Source of the DNA: Mesorhizobium zhangyense
Lineage (GTDB): Bacteria > Pseudomonadota > Alphaproteobacteria > Rhizobiales > Rhizobiaceae
Direction of reading: 5' to 3'
Length of the DNA stretch: 64,000 bases
Assembly: GCF_011045115.1 (NCBI RefSeq)
Contig: NZ_JAAKZG010000005.1
Location: forward strand, 62,001-126,000
Positions 1 through 7,950 of the stretch are shown here, in pieces; the stretch's first letter is position 1, and every line of letters starts with the position of its first letter. Under the pieces are notes generated by a model. It had not been told where the DNA came from. It did no database searches and saw nothing but the letters and a program-made list of their open reading frames with translations. Position numbers and translations under genes: made by a program.

Positions 1-101
1 GTCACGACGACGAAGGAAATCAAAAACAGCACGTTGAGCGCCACGACAAGGGCGAGTGCGGTGAGTGCGGTGCGGTCGGCAATGGCAGGCAAGCGTTTCA
101 T
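1..101 (-). CDS. Hypothetical membrane protein, N-terminal fragment
   Basis: The N-terminal 33 codons of a minus-strand gene run off the left edge of the window. The translation starts MKRLPAIADRT and passes straight into a hydrophobic run (ALALVVALNVLFLISFVVV), which looks like a first membrane helix or an uncleaved signal. It follows xerC on the same strand after 67 bases. No family can be assigned from this much sequence, and the ribosome-binding site is weak, so the start is provisional. Confidence 0.5.
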   Translation of the reverse strand, partial: MKRLPAIADRTALTALALVVALNVLFLISFVVV

Positions 102-168
102 GCCCAAGATGTAGGCGCAAAAAACGGCGAAACGGTTAATCGCGATGCGAAAATTATCGCCTTAACGC

Positions 169-1110
169 TCAGGCGCGGGGATGTGCTGCTTCGTAGATTT
201 CAAGCAGCCGAGCGGTGTCGACGCCGGTATAGACCTGCGTGGTCGACAGGCTGGCATGGCCGAGCAGTTCCTGGATGGTGCGCAGGTCGCCGCCACGTCC
301 GAGCAGGTGGGTGGCGAAGGAATGGCGCAGCGCATGCGGGGTGGCCGTGTCGGGCAGGTTGAGGGCTGAGCGCAGCTTCTGCATCTCGCGCTGAATGATC
401 GCCGGGTTGAGCGGCCCGCCGCGCGTGCCGCGAAACAGCGGCGTCTCCGGCCCGAGATGATAGGGGCAGAGCTTTCGGTATTCTGCCACCGCCTGAAGCG
501 CCACCGGCAGGACGGGAACAAGGCGAGTCTTGCCGCCCTTGCCGGTGATACGCAGGACCGTGTCCGAAGGACTGGAAAGATCCAGCCCGGTAAGGCCGAG
601 CGCTTCGGAAATGCGCAGGCCCGAGCCATAGAGCAGCGTCAGCACGGCGGCATTGCGGGCTGCGACCCACGGCTCTTCGGCAAGCTGCTCGTCGCCTGAG
701 ACGACGCGCCTGGCGTCAATAGCGGTCAGTGGCTTGGGCAGGGACTTCGGCTGTTTCGGAGCGCGCAAGGCTGCGGCACCCGCGGCGTTGACGAGGCCCT
801 TTCGTTCCATGAACCGCAACAGCGAGCGGATGCCGGCAAGGCCACGGCCAAGCGTGCGCGCGCCGGCGCCGCCGCTGCGGCGCGAGGCCAGGAAGGCGCG
901 CAGGTCGGCCGGGCGAAGGTCTTTTATGTCGGAGATGCCGGGCGCGCCGCCGCAATGGCCGGTGAGGAACTGGAAGAACTGGCGCGTGTCGCGCTCATAG
1001 GCGTCGACCGTCAGGGCCGACAGCCGGCGTTCCCCAGCCAGCGCTTTCAGCCATTGCTCCCGCGCCGACTGGAGGTCGGGCCGGGCGGCGATGAGGAATT
1101 CCTGCTGCAT
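169..1110 (-). CDS. xerC: Tyrosine recombinase XerC
   Basis: Site-specific tyrosine recombinase of 313 residues, the usual Xer length. With XerD it resolves chromosome dimers at dif, a step coupled to FtsK, which is also in this window. An N-terminal SAM-like core-binding domain (about residues 12-108) precedes the catalytic domain (about 130-305). The full active-site set is visible: Arg166 in GLRISE, Lys191 in GKGGKTR, His259 and Arg262 in HALRHSFATH, His285 in LLGHAS and the nucleophile Tyr294 in TQVYT. XerC rather than XerD is chosen from overall resemblance, so the paralogue call is slightly less sure than the family. The gene stands apart from the divergently oriented rimM operon. Confidence 0.93.
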   Translation of the reverse strand: MQQEFLIAARPDLQSAREQWLKALAGERRLSALTVDAYERDTRQFFQFLTGHCGGAPGISDIKDLRPADLRAFLASRRSGGAGARTLGRGLAGIRSLLRFMERKGLVNAAGAAALRAPKQPKSLPKPLTAIDARRVVSGDEQLAEEPWVAARNAAVLTLLYGSGLRISEALGLTGLDLSSPSDTVLRITGKGGKTRLVPVLPVALQAVAEYRKLCPYHLGPETPLFRGTRGGPLNPAIIQREMQKLRSALNLPDTATPHALRHSFATHLLGRGGDLRTIQELLGHASLSTTQVYTGVDTARLLEIYEAAHPRA

Positions 1111-1229
1111 GGTTCTTTTCGCTGTGAGTCGGCAGATGCTGAAGCAAGCGGGTTAGCAAGGCGTGAAGGCCGCCGAGATTGAAAAGGCGGCTTGGCAGAG
1201 ATAGAGACGGGCAAAGGATCGAAAAACCC

Positions 1230-1844
1230 ATGCCCAAACCCAAGAATCCCATCCAGATGGCCATTGTCGGCGCCGCCCATGGCATCAAGGGCGAACTGCG
1301 TGTGAAAACCTTTACGGGCGATCCGCTGGCGCTGGCCGACTACGGGCCGCTCTATACCCGGGATGGCAGGGCTTTCGAGATTGTCGATATCAGGCCGGCA
1401 AACACGGTGGTCGTCGTCCGCTTCAAAGGTGTCGGCGACCGCAATGCGGCGGAAGCGCTGACGGGCACGGAGCTTTTCGTCGATCGCTCGGTCCTGCCGG
1501 ATGACGGCGACGATGACGAATTCTATCACGCCGACCTGGTCGGGCTCGCGGTGAAGGACGAGACCGGAGCCGCCGTCGGCAAGGTGAGTGCCGTGCAGAA
1601 TTTCGGTGGCGGCGATATTCTGGAGGTCACCTATCAGGGCCGGAGGGGCGTGCTGGTTCCCTTCACCGAGGCAGCAGTTCCGGAAATCGACATCGCCGCC
1701 GGCTTCGTGCGTATCGATACGGTGGCTGCGGGGCTGGTCGAGGACGGCGACGATGGCTCGGAAGAGCGTGCCGCCGAGAAGGCCGACAATTCGAAGACAA
1801 AGAGCCGGCCACGCGGGCCGAAGGATGCCGGGGGCAACCGGTGA
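1230..1844 (+). CDS. rimM: Ribosome maturation factor RimM
   Basis: 16S rRNA processing factor of 204 residues that binds ribosomal protein S19 and helps mature the 30S head. The N-terminal barrel begins [20 protein letters not shown], the family signature, and the PRC-barrel domain covers about residues 95-170 ([23 protein letters not shown]). A charged, low-complexity tail of about 35 residues follows, as in many rhizobial homologues. I chose the ATG at 1230, 17 codons inside the longest frame, because it puts the conserved barrel right at the N-terminus. Its end overlaps the trmD start, so the two are probably translationally coupled. Confidence 0.93.
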   Translation: MPKPKNPIQMAIVGAAHGIKGELRVKTFTGDPLALADYGPLYTRDGRAFEIVDIRPANTVVVVRFKGVGDRNAAEALTGTELFVDRSVLPDDGDDDEFYHADLVGLAVKDETGAAVGKVSAVQNFGGGDILEVTYQGRRGVLVPFTEAAVPEIDIAAGFVRIDTVAAGLVEDGDDGSEERAAEKADNSKTKSRPRGPKDAGGNR

Positions 1845-2569
1845 GCGGTTTTCGCGCCGGTGTGCTGACGCTTTACCCCGAAATGTTTCCGGGTGCGCTC
1901 GGCGTCTCCCTGGCGGGCCGGGCGCTGGAGCGCGGCGACTGGTCGCTGGAGGCGGTGCAGATCCGCGATTTCGCCACTGACAAGCATCGGACGGTGGATG
2001 ACACGCCGGCCGGCGGCGGTGCGGGTATGGTGATGCGCGCCGACATTCTGGCGAAGGCCATCGATGCCATGGCACCTGCGGATGATCCGCGGCCAAAGCT
2101 GCTGATGAGCCCGCGTGGAAAACCGCTGACGCAGGCCCGCGTGCGCGAACTGGCCGCGGGGCCAGGGGTGATGATCCTGTGCGGGCGCTTCGAAGGCGTC
2201 GACCAGCGGGTCATCGAGGCGCGGGCGCTGGAAGAGGTCTCGGTCGGCGATTTCATCCTCTCCGGTGGCGAGCCGGCCGCACTCGTGCTGCTCGACGCCG
2301 TCGTGCGGCTGCTGCCCGGCGTGATGGGCAACGAGGTTTCGGGCGACGAGGAAAGCTTTGAAAACGGGCTGCTCGAACATCCGCATTACACGCGGCCGCA
2401 GGAGTTCGAAGGCAGAGCTATTCCCGAAGTCCTGACCTCCGGCAATCACGGCAAGATCGCCGCATGGCGGCGCGCCGAGGCCGAGAAACTGACCGAGGAA
2501 CGGCGGCCCGACCTGTTTTCGGCCTATGAACGGCCCAAAACCGGCAAAAAAGCTGCGACAAAGGCGTGA
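1841..2569 (+). CDS. trmD: tRNA (guanine-N1)-methyltransferase TrmD
   Basis: Methylates G37 of tRNAs from S-adenosylmethionine, preventing +1 frameshifting. The 242-residue protein has the SPOUT fold with the TrmD signatures [32 protein letters not shown] and the knot segment [22 protein letters not shown]. The start is a GTG that overlaps the rimM stop by four bases (GTGA). The order rimM-trmD-rplS is conserved widely in bacteria and supports the call. A lysine/alanine-rich end ([10 protein letters not shown]) follows the last conserved helix. Confidence 0.96.
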   Translation: MSGFRAGVLTLYPEMFPGALGVSLAGRALERGDWSLEAVQIRDFATDKHRTVDDTPAGGGAGMVMRADILAKAIDAMAPADDPRPKLLMSPRGKPLTQARVRELAAGPGVMILCGRFEGVDQRVIEARALEEVSVGDFILSGGEPAALVLLDAVVRLLPGVMGNEVSGDEESFENGLLEHPHYTRPQEFEGRAIPEVLTSGNHGKIAAWRRAEAEKLTEERRPDLFSAYERPKTGKKAATKA

Positions 2570-2761
2570 CAATCGCGCGGGAAGCGTGTATGTGCCCGCT
2601 CGCAACCGGGAAAAATCTCCCGGACCCGTCAACGAAAGACGGTGAAATCGCCCCTGCCTCGGCTTCTCGCAGAGAAGATAAGGCATAGCCAAGCGGTCTT
2701 TGAACTGGGTGGCAAGTGCAGGGCGCTCTGACTGTTGAGAACCAAGAAAGAGGTCATTGCG
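2570..2761 (+). promoter_or_regulatory. Hairpin-rich leader between trmD and rplS
   Basis: The 192 bases before rplS hold three consecutive perfect short hairpins: CCGGGA/TCCCGG (2606-2623), CCGTC/GACGG (2626-2642) and CTTCTC/GAGAAG (2663-2677). No coding signal is seen. Ribosomal protein operons often carry autogenous leader structures, so a regulatory role, or an internal terminator/antiterminator separating rplS from rimM-trmD, is possible. The pairing is seen in the sequence; the function is inference. Confidence 0.35.
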
Positions 2762-3316
2762 ATGGACATCATCCGTCAGATCGAGGCTGAACAGGCCGCC
2801 AAAATCGAAGCGAAGCGCAAGCTTCCCGAATTCCAGTCGGGCGACACCGTCCGCGTGCTGGTCCGCGTCACCGAAGGTACGCGCACCCGCGTCCAGGCTT
2901 ACGAAGGCGTCGTCATCGGGCGCTCGGGCTCGGGCTTCCAGGAAAATTTCACCGTTCGCAAGATCTCCTATGGCGAAGGTGTCGAGCGCGTTTTCCCGGT
3001 CTACTCGCCGATGGTCGAGGGCGTCGAGATCGTCCGCCGCGGTAAGGTCCGTCGCGCCAAGCTTTATTACCTGCGCGATCGTCGCGGCAAGTCGGCCCGT
3101 ATTACGGAAAACACCGGCGTGCGCGCCCGCAAGCTGAACGATGCCGAGCGCGATGCGCTGAACGCCGAGAAGGCCCGCATCGAAGCCGAGAAGATCGCAG
3201 CCGCCGAGGCTCTGGCCGCCGAAAAGGCAGCGCAGGAAGCCGCCGAGAAGAAGGCCGCTGCCGAGGCTGCAGCAGCCGCTGAGGCCGCCGCCGCTGCTGA
3301 GCCGGCCGCAGAATAA
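2762..3316 (+). CDS. rplS: 50S ribosomal protein L19
   Basis: Large-subunit protein that contributes to a bridge with the 30S subunit. The L19 domain fills residues 1-120 ([44 protein letters not shown]-like segment, [14 protein letters not shown]). It is followed by an alanine/glutamate-rich extension of about 60 residues (184 in total, against about 115 in E. coli), which is common in Rhizobiales and probably forms a helix. The ATG at 2762 is preceded by AGAGG and begins the conserved N-terminus. A strong terminator follows directly. Confidence 0.96.
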   Translation: MDIIRQIEAEQAAKIEAKRKLPEFQSGDTVRVLVRVTEGTRTRVQAYEGVVIGRSGSGFQENFTVRKISYGEGVERVFPVYSPMVEGVEIVRRGKVRRAKLYYLRDRRGKSARITENTGVRARKLNDAERDALNAEKARIEAEKIAAAEALAAEKAAQEAAEKKAAAEAAAAAEAAAAAEPAAE

Positions 3317-3340
3317 TCCCTGCATCAGAACGTTTTCGAA

Positions 3341-3365
3341 AAGGCGGCTTCGGCCGCCTTTTTGT
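3341..3365 (+). terminator. Rho-independent terminator of rplS
   Basis: AAGGCGGC and GCCGCCTT form an eight-pair stem closed by a TTCG tetraloop (3341-3360), followed at once by TTTGTTTTT. It lies 25 bases after the rplS stop and ends the rimM-trmD-rplS unit. Confidence 0.9.
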
Positions 3366-3412
3366 TTTTCGGACGTTGGACGGGCTGTAGAGCCGAATGA
3401 AGCGCCTGCGTC

Positions 3413-3441
3413 TTGACAAATTAAATCGTGCACGATTTAAT
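3413..3441 (+). promoter_or_regulatory. ohr promoter with OhrR operator palindrome
   Basis: A consensus -35 TTGACA (3413-3418) and a -10 TTTAAT (3436-3441) are separated by exactly 17 bases. A perfect 20-bp palindrome, TTAAATCGTGCACGATTTAA (3421-3440), fills the spacer and most of the -10. A dimeric repressor bound there would block RNA polymerase. The gene pair downstream is ohr-ohrR, so the obvious ligand is the OhrR repressor, giving autoregulated, peroxide-inducible expression. Confidence 0.85.
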
Positions 3442-3466
3442 CGTGAAAGATTTTAAGGAGACTGTT

Positions 3467-3883
3467 ATGACTGCACTTTACACCACCAAGGCTCATGTCA
3501 CCGGCGGCCGCGAAGGCCGCGCAACAACCGATGACGGCCTTCTCGATGTCGCGCTTGCCATGCCGAAGTCGCTTGGCGGGGCCGGCGGCGCCACCAATCC
3601 CGAGCAGCTTTTTGCGGCCGGCTATGCTGCCTGCTTCGAAAGCGCGTTGCGCTTCATCGCGCGCAAGCAGAAGCTGCCTTTGGAGGATGCTGCCGTAACG
3701 GCCACTGTCTCGCTGCTGCCGAATGGCGAAGGGTTTCGGCTGGGCGTGGCGCTCGAGGCGGAAACGAAGGGCCTTGAGACGGCAGCCGCAGAGTCGCTGG
3801 TTGCTGCTGCGCACAAGGTCTGCCCCTATTCCAATGCCATCGCCGGCAATGTCGACGTGGCGCTGTCGGTGAAGGCCGGATGA
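3467..3883 (+). CDS. ohr: Organic hydroperoxide resistance protein Ohr
   Basis: Thiol peroxidase of 138 residues that reduces organic hydroperoxides using lipoyl-type reductants. The two redox cysteines are present: the peroxidatic Cys56 in GYAACFESAL and the resolving Cys119 in KVCPYSNA. Arg15 and Glu46 (NPEQL) of the reactive-site network are kept. The ATG at 3467 has AAGGAG seven bases upstream, and the longer frame before it overlaps the promoter, so it was discarded. The stop overlaps the start of ohrR (ATGA). OsmC, a paralogue of the same fold, is encoded 16 kb away. Confidence 0.94.
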   Translation: MTALYTTKAHVTGGREGRATTDDGLLDVALAMPKSLGGAGGATNPEQLFAAGYAACFESALRFIARKQKLPLEDAAVTATVSLLPNGEGFRLGVALEAETKGLETAAAESLVAAAHKVCPYSNAIAGNVDVALSVKAG

Positions 3884-4374
3884 CGGAGAAATCTCTCACG
3901 GAATCTCAGGCGCGGGAAGCTTCCCGCGCCAATACCGCGCTGAAGCTGGAGCGCCAGCTTTGCTTTGCGCTCTATTCGGCAAGCAGCCTGTTCACGCGGC
4001 TTTATCGTCCCCTGCTTGAACCGCTCGGCCTGACTTATCCGCAATATCTCGTCATGCTGGTGCTGTGGGAACGCTCGCCGCTGACGGTGAGCGAGATCGG
4101 TGCAGCGCTCGGCCTTGATTCGGCGACGCTGACACCGCTTCTCAAGCGGCTGGAAGCGGCGGGTTATGTCACGCGCCGGCGCGATGCGACGGATGAGCGC
4201 CGTGTGCTGGTGCAGCCGACCGAGCGCGGAGTGGAATTGAAGGAACAGGCAAAGGACGTGCAGAAGGAATTGCTGTGCAGGCTGCCGCTGCCGGCCTCCG
4301 AACTCACTGCATTGCATGAGACGCTCGGCCGGTTGAATCGCGGTATGCGCAATGCCGGCGAAACGGAAAGCTGA
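3880..4374 (+). CDS. ohrR: MarR-family organic peroxide sensor OhrR
   Basis: Winged-helix repressor of 164 residues that senses organic peroxides through a reactive cysteine and represses ohr. Cys28 lies in [13 protein letters not shown], the conserved OhrR sensor motif. A second cysteine, Cys133, sits near the C-terminus as in two-cysteine OhrR proteins, suggesting disulfide-type sensing. The MarR DNA-binding helix is [25 protein letters not shown] in the middle, followed by the wing with DERR. It overlaps ohr by four bases, so both are co-transcribed and self-regulated from the palindromic operator upstream. Confidence 0.92.
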   Translation: MTEKSLTESQAREASRANTALKLERQLCFALYSASSLFTRLYRPLLEPLGLTYPQYLVMLVLWERSPLTVSEIGAALGLDSATLTPLLKRLEAAGYVTRRRDATDERRVLVQPTERGVELKEQAKDVQKELLCRLPLPASELTALHETLGRLNRGMRNAGETES

Positions 4375-4564
4375 GCAGCCGGCTTTGCCTGCTTCCACCT
4401 CTCGCGAAATGAAATCGCTGCGTGGACGGCATCTTGCGGAAATCTCGTGCCGTTGCATTGGGTGAAGCGATGGTCCTGCGCTTGCAAGGTATAACTGGTC
4501 GAGTACAGTCTGCGGCGAACGCAACGCCTCTGACCGCAATGGCATCGTGACAGGAGCCAGACCC

Positions 4565-5362
4565 ATGAACCGCTTCCAGCTTTCGCTCGCCGGCCTCCTG
4601 GCTGCGCTTTTTCTCCCGCTCGCTGCCCAAGCGCAGTCGCTGCCTGATCTCGGCGGCAAGACGGTGACGGTGGTGACGGAAAACGCCTACCCGCCGCTGC
4701 AATTCGTCGACCCCAAAACCGGCCAGCAGATCGGCTGGGAGTATGACGCCATGAACGAGATGGCCAAGCGCCTGAACTTCAAGGTCGAGTACCAGAACAC
4801 CTCCTGGGACGCGATGATCCAGGCCGTGTCGGACGGGCAATACAACATCGGCATGACCGGCATTACCATCAAGGAAGACCGCAAGGAGAAGGTCGATTTC
4901 TCAGCACCCTATATGCATTCCGAGATGCGGATGCTGGTGCGCTCCGACGAAAGCCGCTTCACCGACGCCAAGAGTTTTGCAGCACTCAAGGACGGGCTGA
5001 TCGCCGCCCAGCCGGGTACCACGCCGTTTTTCGTTTCCGTCTATGACGTGCTCGACGGCAATGAGCAGAACCCGCGCATAAAGCTGTTCGAGACCTTTGG
5101 CGCGACTGTCCAGGCACTGAAGACGGGCGATGTCGATCTGGTGCTGACCGATGGTGTCGCGGCGCAAGGCTATGTCGATGCTTCCGACGGCAAGTTGAAG
5201 GTCATCGGCGGCCCGCTCGGCAGCGAGGATTTTGGCTTCATCTTCAAGAAGGGCTCGGATCTTGTTGTGCCGATCAATGCGGCGATTGCAGCACTCAAGG
5301 CCGACGGCACGCTCGATGCGCTGAACAAGAAGTGGTTTCTTGATTACAAGATGGGGCAGTGA
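4565..5362 (+). CDS. Amino-acid ABC transporter, periplasmic binding protein
   Basis: Family-3 solute-binding protein of 265 residues. A signal peptide ([24 protein letters not shown], cleaved near residue 24) is followed by two-lobe binding-protein features: [50 protein letters not shown] and the C-terminal [16 protein letters not shown]. Polar or basic amino acids are the likely ligand, but the exact substrate cannot be read. The ATG at 4565 begins the signal sequence. The permease gene follows after a repeat-filled gap of 226 bases. No ATPase gene is adjacent. Confidence 0.9.
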   Translation: MNRFQLSLAGLLAALFLPLAAQAQSLPDLGGKTVTVVTENAYPPLQFVDPKTGQQIGWEYDAMNEMAKRLNFKVEYQNTSWDAMIQAVSDGQYNIGMTGITIKEDRKEKVDFSAPYMHSEMRMLVRSDESRFTDAKSFAALKDGLIAAQPGTTPFFVSVYDVLDGNEQNPRIKLFETFGATVQALKTGDVDLVLTDGVAAQGYVDASDGKLKVIGGPLGSEDFGFIFKKGSDLVVPINAAIAALKADGTLDALNKKWFLDYKMGQ

Positions 5363-5383
5363 GCGTTCGCTTGAAACGTTCAC

Positions 5384-5536
5384 GCTGCCCCTCATCCCCC
5401 TGCCGGGACCGACCGGGGCCGAGCCACTGGTCTCGACCCGTCCTTCGGACCCCCGTAAACGGGGAGAAGGGGATTGCCGCAACGCCGACGCCCCCCTCTC
5501 CCCGTTTACGGGGAGAGGGTAAGGGTGAGGGGCAGC
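5384..5536 (+). repeat. Intergenic palindromic repeat of rhizobial type
   Basis: The ends form an inverted pair (GCTGCCCCTCATCCC at 5384, GGGTGAGGGGCAGC ending 5536). Inside are a CCCCGT/ACGGGG hairpin (5451-5464) and a perfect 26-base hairpin, CCCTCTCCCCGT-TT-ACGGGGAGAGGG (5494-5519). Elements with this CCCTCTCCCCG core recur between genes in rhizobial genomes. Here one copy separates the binding protein from its permease, where it may stabilise the upstream mRNA or attenuate read-through. Confidence 0.8.
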
Positions 5537-5588
5537 GCTGGTTTGGCAAGTCTCTCTCCTTGTCCCTCACCGCCGCAACCTTCTCCTG

Positions 5589-6398
5589 ATGCCACCGTCC
5601 GCCTCAAAACCAGACTTCCCATTCTGGCTGGTCGCCGCCGCTGCGATCGCCATTGCCGCTGCCGTTTCCATCGCGGCCAACGACCTCTATGCCCAGGTGT
5701 TTTCCGTTGTCGTCAAAGGCGTCGGCATCACGGTCTTCGTCACCATCGTCGCCTACTCGCTGGCCTCCGCGCTGGGTCTTGGCATTGCGCTGATGGGGCT
5801 TTCCGGTTCGGTGTGGCTGCGCCAGATAGCCCGCTTCTATGTCGAGATCATCCGCAGCGTGCCGATCCTCGTGCTGCTGTTCTGGGTTGCCTTCGTCGGC
5901 GCGCCGGCCATGGTGTGGCTGTGGAACTGGGTGACGGCGCCGTTGCAGGCGGCGGGCATCATCGGGCCGATGCAGGTGCGCGATTTTTCGCTGCTGTGGC
6001 GGGCGATAATCGCGCTGACGGTTGCCTATTCGTCTTTCATCGCCGAGATTTTCCGGGCGGGCATACAGGCCGTCGATACGGGCCAGATCGAGGCTGCCAA
6101 GGCGCTCGGCCTTTCACGCTACCGGCGCTTTCGCCACATCGTCTGGCCGCAAGCGTTCAAGACGATATTGCCACCCTATGGCAACGACTTCATCGCCATG
6201 GTCAAGGATTCCTCGCTGGTTTCAGTGCTTGGCGTCGCCGACATCACGCAGATGGGCAAGGTCTATGCCTCGGGCTCGTTTCGTTTCTTCGAGACCTATT
6301 CGATCGTTGCCTATGTCTATCTGCTGCTGACGGTCAGCCTGTCGCTGGCCTTGCGCGCGCTTGAACAACGGTTGCGCAAAGGGCAGGAATTTCGATGA
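5589..6398 (+). CDS. Amino-acid ABC transporter permease
   Basis: HisM/GlnQ-system type inner-membrane permease of 269 residues with about five or six hydrophobic segments. The cytoplasmic EAA loop that docks on the ATPase is clear: IEAAKALGLSRYRRFRHIVWPQAF. IRSVPILVLLFW and AIIALTVAYSSFIAEIFRAGIQ are typical of polar amino-acid permeases. It presumably works with the binding protein encoded just upstream. Neither a second permease nor an ATP-binding subunit is encoded nearby, so a shared ATPase elsewhere is implied. Its stop overlaps the methyltransferase start (ATGA). Confidence 0.92.
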   Translation: MPPSASKPDFPFWLVAAAAIAIAAAVSIAANDLYAQVFSVVVKGVGITVFVTIVAYSLASALGLGIALMGLSGSVWLRQIARFYVEIIRSVPILVLLFWVAFVGAPAMVWLWNWVTAPLQAAGIIGPMQVRDFSLLWRAIIALTVAYSSFIAEIFRAGIQAVDTGQIEAAKALGLSRYRRFRHIVWPQAFKTILPPYGNDFIAMVKDSSLVSVLGVADITQMGKVYASGSFRFFETYSIVAYVYLLLTVSLSLALRALEQRLRKGQEFR

Positions 6399-7030
6399 GC
6401 GAAAAGCGGCACAGCGAGGGGCTGGAGCAGGTCTATTCGGCCAGGACCGATACGGAGCTCACGCAGGCTTATGCCTCGTGGTCAGGCGATTATGATCGCG
6501 AGACGGCAGCCTCCGGCTATTGCCTGCCCTTCATGATCGCCGCCTGGGTGGCGCGATATGTACCGCGCGGAGTTGGCCCATTTCTGGACGCCGGCTGCGG
6601 CACAGGGCTTTCCGGCCCTTATCTCCGGGCGCTCGGCTATGACAGCATCGAAGGGCTCGATTTCTCGGCCGACATGCTGGCAATCGCTCGCAGGCGCAAT
6701 GCCTATGATGCGCTGACGCAGGCAGCCCTTGGCGCTCCGCTGCCGTGGGCGGACGGGCATTTCGCGGCGTTTTTCTCGACTGGCGTCTTTACCGAGGGGC
6801 ACGCGCCCGCCTCCAGCTTGGACGAACTCGTGCGGATCACGCGTGCGGGTGGACATGGCGTCTTCACCGTCCGCGATGTCGTTCTGGAGAGCGGCTGGTT
6901 TCGGCAAAAGTTTGCAGAACTGGAACAGGTGGGGCGCTGGCGTCTCATCGAAGAAAGCCCGCCGTTCCGCGCCTTCGCCGTCGATGAGGCCGATGTGCTG
7001 GTGAAGGCGTTCGTCTTCAAAATTCTTTAG
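6395..7030 (+). CDS. Class I SAM-dependent methyltransferase
   Basis: Small-molecule type methyltransferase of 211 residues. Motif I is VGPFLDAGCGTGLSGPYL (about residue 62), followed by IEGLDFSADMLAIARRR (motif II region) and a post-II WADGHFAAFFSTGVF segment. The acceptor is unknown. It starts inside the permease stop (four-base overlap), so it is probably co-translated with the transporter and may act on the imported compound or a product of it. That functional link is inference. The protein resembles the tetratricopeptide-associated or Mg-protoporphyrin-like methyltransferases only in the general fold. Confidence 0.8.
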   Translation: MSEKRHSEGLEQVYSARTDTELTQAYASWSGDYDRETAASGYCLPFMIAAWVARYVPRGVGPFLDAGCGTGLSGPYLRALGYDSIEGLDFSADMLAIARRRNAYDALTQAALGAPLPWADGHFAAFFSTGVFTEGHAPASSLDELVRITRAGGHGVFTVRDVVLESGWFRQKFAELEQVGRWRLIEESPPFRAFAVDEADVLVKAFVFKIL

Positions 7031-7096
7031 CTGGCAGCCGTTCTGGAACCGGAATGACGGAGGCACGTTAGCGGCCAACGTCAGCGAGGTGATTGC

Positions 7097-7639
7097 GTGG
7101 AACAGCTCATCGAAGAATTCGGCCATCCGACATACACGTCCTTTCCGGTCGTGGCGGCTCGACTGCTGCTGGCGACCGCCTTTGGCGCCGTCATCGGCTT
7201 CGAACGCGAATGGCGCAACAGCCCGGCCGGCTTGCGAACGCATATCCTCGTCTGCGTGGCGGCGGCCATGTTCGGCATCCTGACGATCGAAATCATTCAC
7301 GCACCGATGTTTGCGCAGGACTCGGTCAAGGTCGATCCCATCCGCGTGGTCGAAGCGGTGACGGCGGGCGTGGCGTTTCTTGCAGCCGGTTCGATCCTGT
7401 TCTCGCGCGGCGAAGTGCATGGGTTGACCACCGGCGCCGGCATGTGGCTCGCCGGCGCCATCGGCCTGGCCTGCGGATTGGGCTTCTGGCAGATTGCCGG
7501 CTTCGGCACGCTGCTTGTGCTGATCGTGCTCGGCCTGCTGCAGACGGTGCATGACCGGATGAACCTGAAAACGGACAATCAGGACAAGCCGCCAGCCGAT
7601 CCCAAGGGCAGCAAGTCGCCGCCGCGACGCAAGGCGTGA
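7097..7639 (+). CDS. MgtC/SapB-family membrane protein
   Basis: 180-residue inner-membrane protein starting at a GTG. The MgtC signature FGAVIGFEREWRNSPAGLRTH lies in the first cytoplasmic segment, followed by AVTAGVAFLAAGSILF and GLTTGAGMWLAGAIGLACGLG. About four or five membrane helices end near residue 150, and the tail is hydrophilic (KPPADPKGSKSPP). MgtC proteins are linked to growth in low magnesium and to control of the F-type ATPase. The family fit is strong, the physiological role is not shown by context. Confidence 0.86.
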   Translation: MEQLIEEFGHPTYTSFPVVAARLLLATAFGAVIGFEREWRNSPAGLRTHILVCVAAAMFGILTIEIIHAPMFAQDSVKVDPIRVVEAVTAGVAFLAAGSILFSRGEVHGLTTGAGMWLAGAIGLACGLGFWQIAGFGTLLVLIVLGLLQTVHDRMNLKTDNQDKPPADPKGSKSPPRRKA

Positions 7640-7764
7640 ACCTCACTGATTGCGGCGTCGCCGATTAGCCGTCGTGAAGACGAAGGCGCTCCCCGCCGGT
7701 GGCGCAACCGGCACCCCGAAGCCAGCGATTGCCGAAATGCCAAAACATTGGTAAGAGCGCGGCT

Positions 7765-7881
7765 ATGGAAGAACTGTTTGGAGATCCGGCCTACAAGGGT
7801 TTCGTGCTGCAGGACCACAAGCGCCTGCCAAGCCGATTCTTTGCCCGGGTTTCAGGCGCGCGCACCAGCCGCCTATCGTGA
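7765..7881 (+). CDS. Possible 38-residue small protein upstream of leuC
   Basis: A short frame (MEELFGDPAYKG to ARTSRLS) ends 69 bases before leuC. GTAAGAG-like sequence precedes the ATG but the ribosome-binding site is not strong. The peptide is not leucine-rich, so it is not an obvious leu attenuator peptide. It could be a small conserved protein or chance. The surrounding 311 bases between the MgtC-like gene and leuC show no other gene. Confidence 0.3.
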   Translation: MEELFGDPAYKGFVLQDHKRLPSRFFARVSGARTSRLS

Positions 7882-7950
7882 GCGGACGCGACCGCCGGCT
7901 CGCTTTGCCGGTTCATTCCAGAATTACCGCTCTATCCAAGGACATAGACA

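Noticed and set aside
1634-3433. A 599-codon minus-strand frame across trmD and rplS
   Set aside because: It overlaps three certain genes on the other strand and has no recognisable domain.
7640-7950. A leucine attenuator before leuC
   Set aside because: The only small frame has no leucine run and no terminator/antiterminator pair was found.
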